Of a DNA stretch of 13,647 nucleotides, positions 13,232-13,647 are shown piece by piece. The DNA is from Acidobacteriaceae bacterium (GTDB taxonomy: Bacteria; Acidobacteriota; Terriglobia; Bryobacterales; Bryobacteraceae). The notes under the pieces were generated by a model. That model did not search any database, was not told where the DNA came from, and worked only from the letters and a program-made list of their open reading frames with translations. Made by a program: the position numbers and the translations under genes. The stretch spans positions 1 to 13,647 of the forward strand of contig JAFASD010000482.1 in the NCBI GenBank assembly GCA_019244945.1. Reading direction: 5' to 3'. Every line of letters begins with the position of its first letter. Within the stretch, counting starts at the first letter, position 1.

Positions 13232-13647
13232 CCCAAGCGGAATTTTGGTCAGATTTGGCAGTATCCTTCGAGCCAAGCGCTTCTTGAATCGCTTCCTCCA
13301 GTGACATCTCCCAGCCCGACGACCATGCCTGCAAGTCTGCGGTGTTTGTGAGCATGTTGCGGGCGGGTTCTAGTCTTTTTTCCAGCCGGGACTGCTGCGC
13401 AGGAATGAGGGGAGCACCGATGCACTGACGCAACGCCGCGGCGGCTCCTGCCAGGCGCAGCGCCTGCTGCGGCCTAGATTGCGCGGCTGCACTTTCAGCA
13501 AAACACTCAAGCACCCTCGCGATACCGCGTTTATGTCCGAAGTCCCGAAAGATCTTCATACTTTCGCCATATAGGCGCTCTGCATGTTGATGGTCACCGT
13601 CGGCTGCACTGAGGCTGGCCAAGTCGCAAAGTGCGCTTGCGATGCCC
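13224..13647 (-). CDS. C-terminal TPR region of a large ATPase/LuxR-type regulator (partial, runs off right edge)
   Basis: Only the last 140 residues are in the window; the frame is open to the right edge, so no start can be given. The visible part carries TPR units (GIASALCDLASLSAADGD, AERLYGESMKIFRDFGHKRG and ARVLECFAESAAAQ) followed by RLAGAAAALRQCIGAPL and the ending WEMSLEEAIQEAL. This series (gap-free TPRs, then a 'GAAxALRxxIGxPL' segment and 'MSLEEAIxxAL' tail) is typical of the C-terminus of long signalling proteins with an N-terminal DNA-binding, cyclase or kinase domain and a central AAA/NB-ARC-type ATPase. Which N-terminal domain is present cannot be told. Its TAG stop lies inside the end of the convergent DUF4242 gene. 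Confidence 0.8.
   Translation of the reverse strand, partial: GIASALCDLASLSAADGDHQHAERLYGESMKIFRDFGHKRGIARVLECFAESAAAQSRPQQALRLAGAAAALRQCIGAPLIPAQQSRLEKRLEPARNMLTNTADLQAWSSGWEMSLEEAIQEALGSKDTAKSDQNSAWVN

Overview
The window looks like an ordinary stretch of core chromosome from an Acidobacteriota bacterium, most likely near Bryobacterales / 'Solibacter'. This placement is inference from gene content, not a search. The clues are a soluble-looking Ser/Thr kinase with a long TPR-like tail, a secreted DinB-fold protein, a 220-residue protein whose N-terminal motif resembles a family I remember as multi-copy in Acidobacteria, a DUF4242 protein, and moderately GC-rich coding sequence with some TTG/GTG starts. 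No insertion sequence, phage gene, CRISPR array or clear island boundary is visible.

Left part (1-6016, all minus strand). Reading in the direction of transcription from 6016 leftwards: a YceD/DUF177 rRNA-associated protein, ribosomal protein L32 (rpmF), phosphate acyltransferase PlsX, the transmembrane thiol reductase DsbD, and tRNA-Leu(UAG). The genes are separated by 3 to 58 bases, so they form one probable operon linking ribosome assembly, phospholipid synthesis and periplasmic thiol reduction. A 237-base gap with a possible sigma-54 type promoter and short repeats follows. Then comes a Ser/Thr protein kinase that runs off the left edge.

Middle (6118-10607, all plus strand). A secreted DinB-fold protein diverges from the yceD operon. 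Next are an M20 metallopeptidase and an EamA/DMT permease that overlap by four bases, then a membrane-anchored HtrA/DegP-type protease with two PDZ domains. The short leader between the DinB gene and the peptidase contains four segments that can pair in mutually exclusive ways around the peptidase's ribosome binding site. This is the most unusual non-coding signal in the window.

Right part (10615-13647). hemB (minus) converges with the protease gene and diverges from a small acylphosphatase gene. Tandem hairpins separate the acylphosphatase gene from a convergent minus-strand gene of unknown function. After a 321-base gap with one large imperfect hairpin comes a DUF4242 gene. Its stop codon overlaps the end of a convergent TPR-domain protein, probably the C-terminal end of a large ATPase-type regulator, which runs off the right edge.

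Overall the window combines housekeeping functions (translation, lipid, haem, envelope quality control) with typical acidobacterial accessory genes. I see no convincing multi-gene novel system. The best leads are the peptidase leader structure, the unknown 220-residue protein, and the non-coding elements flanking it.
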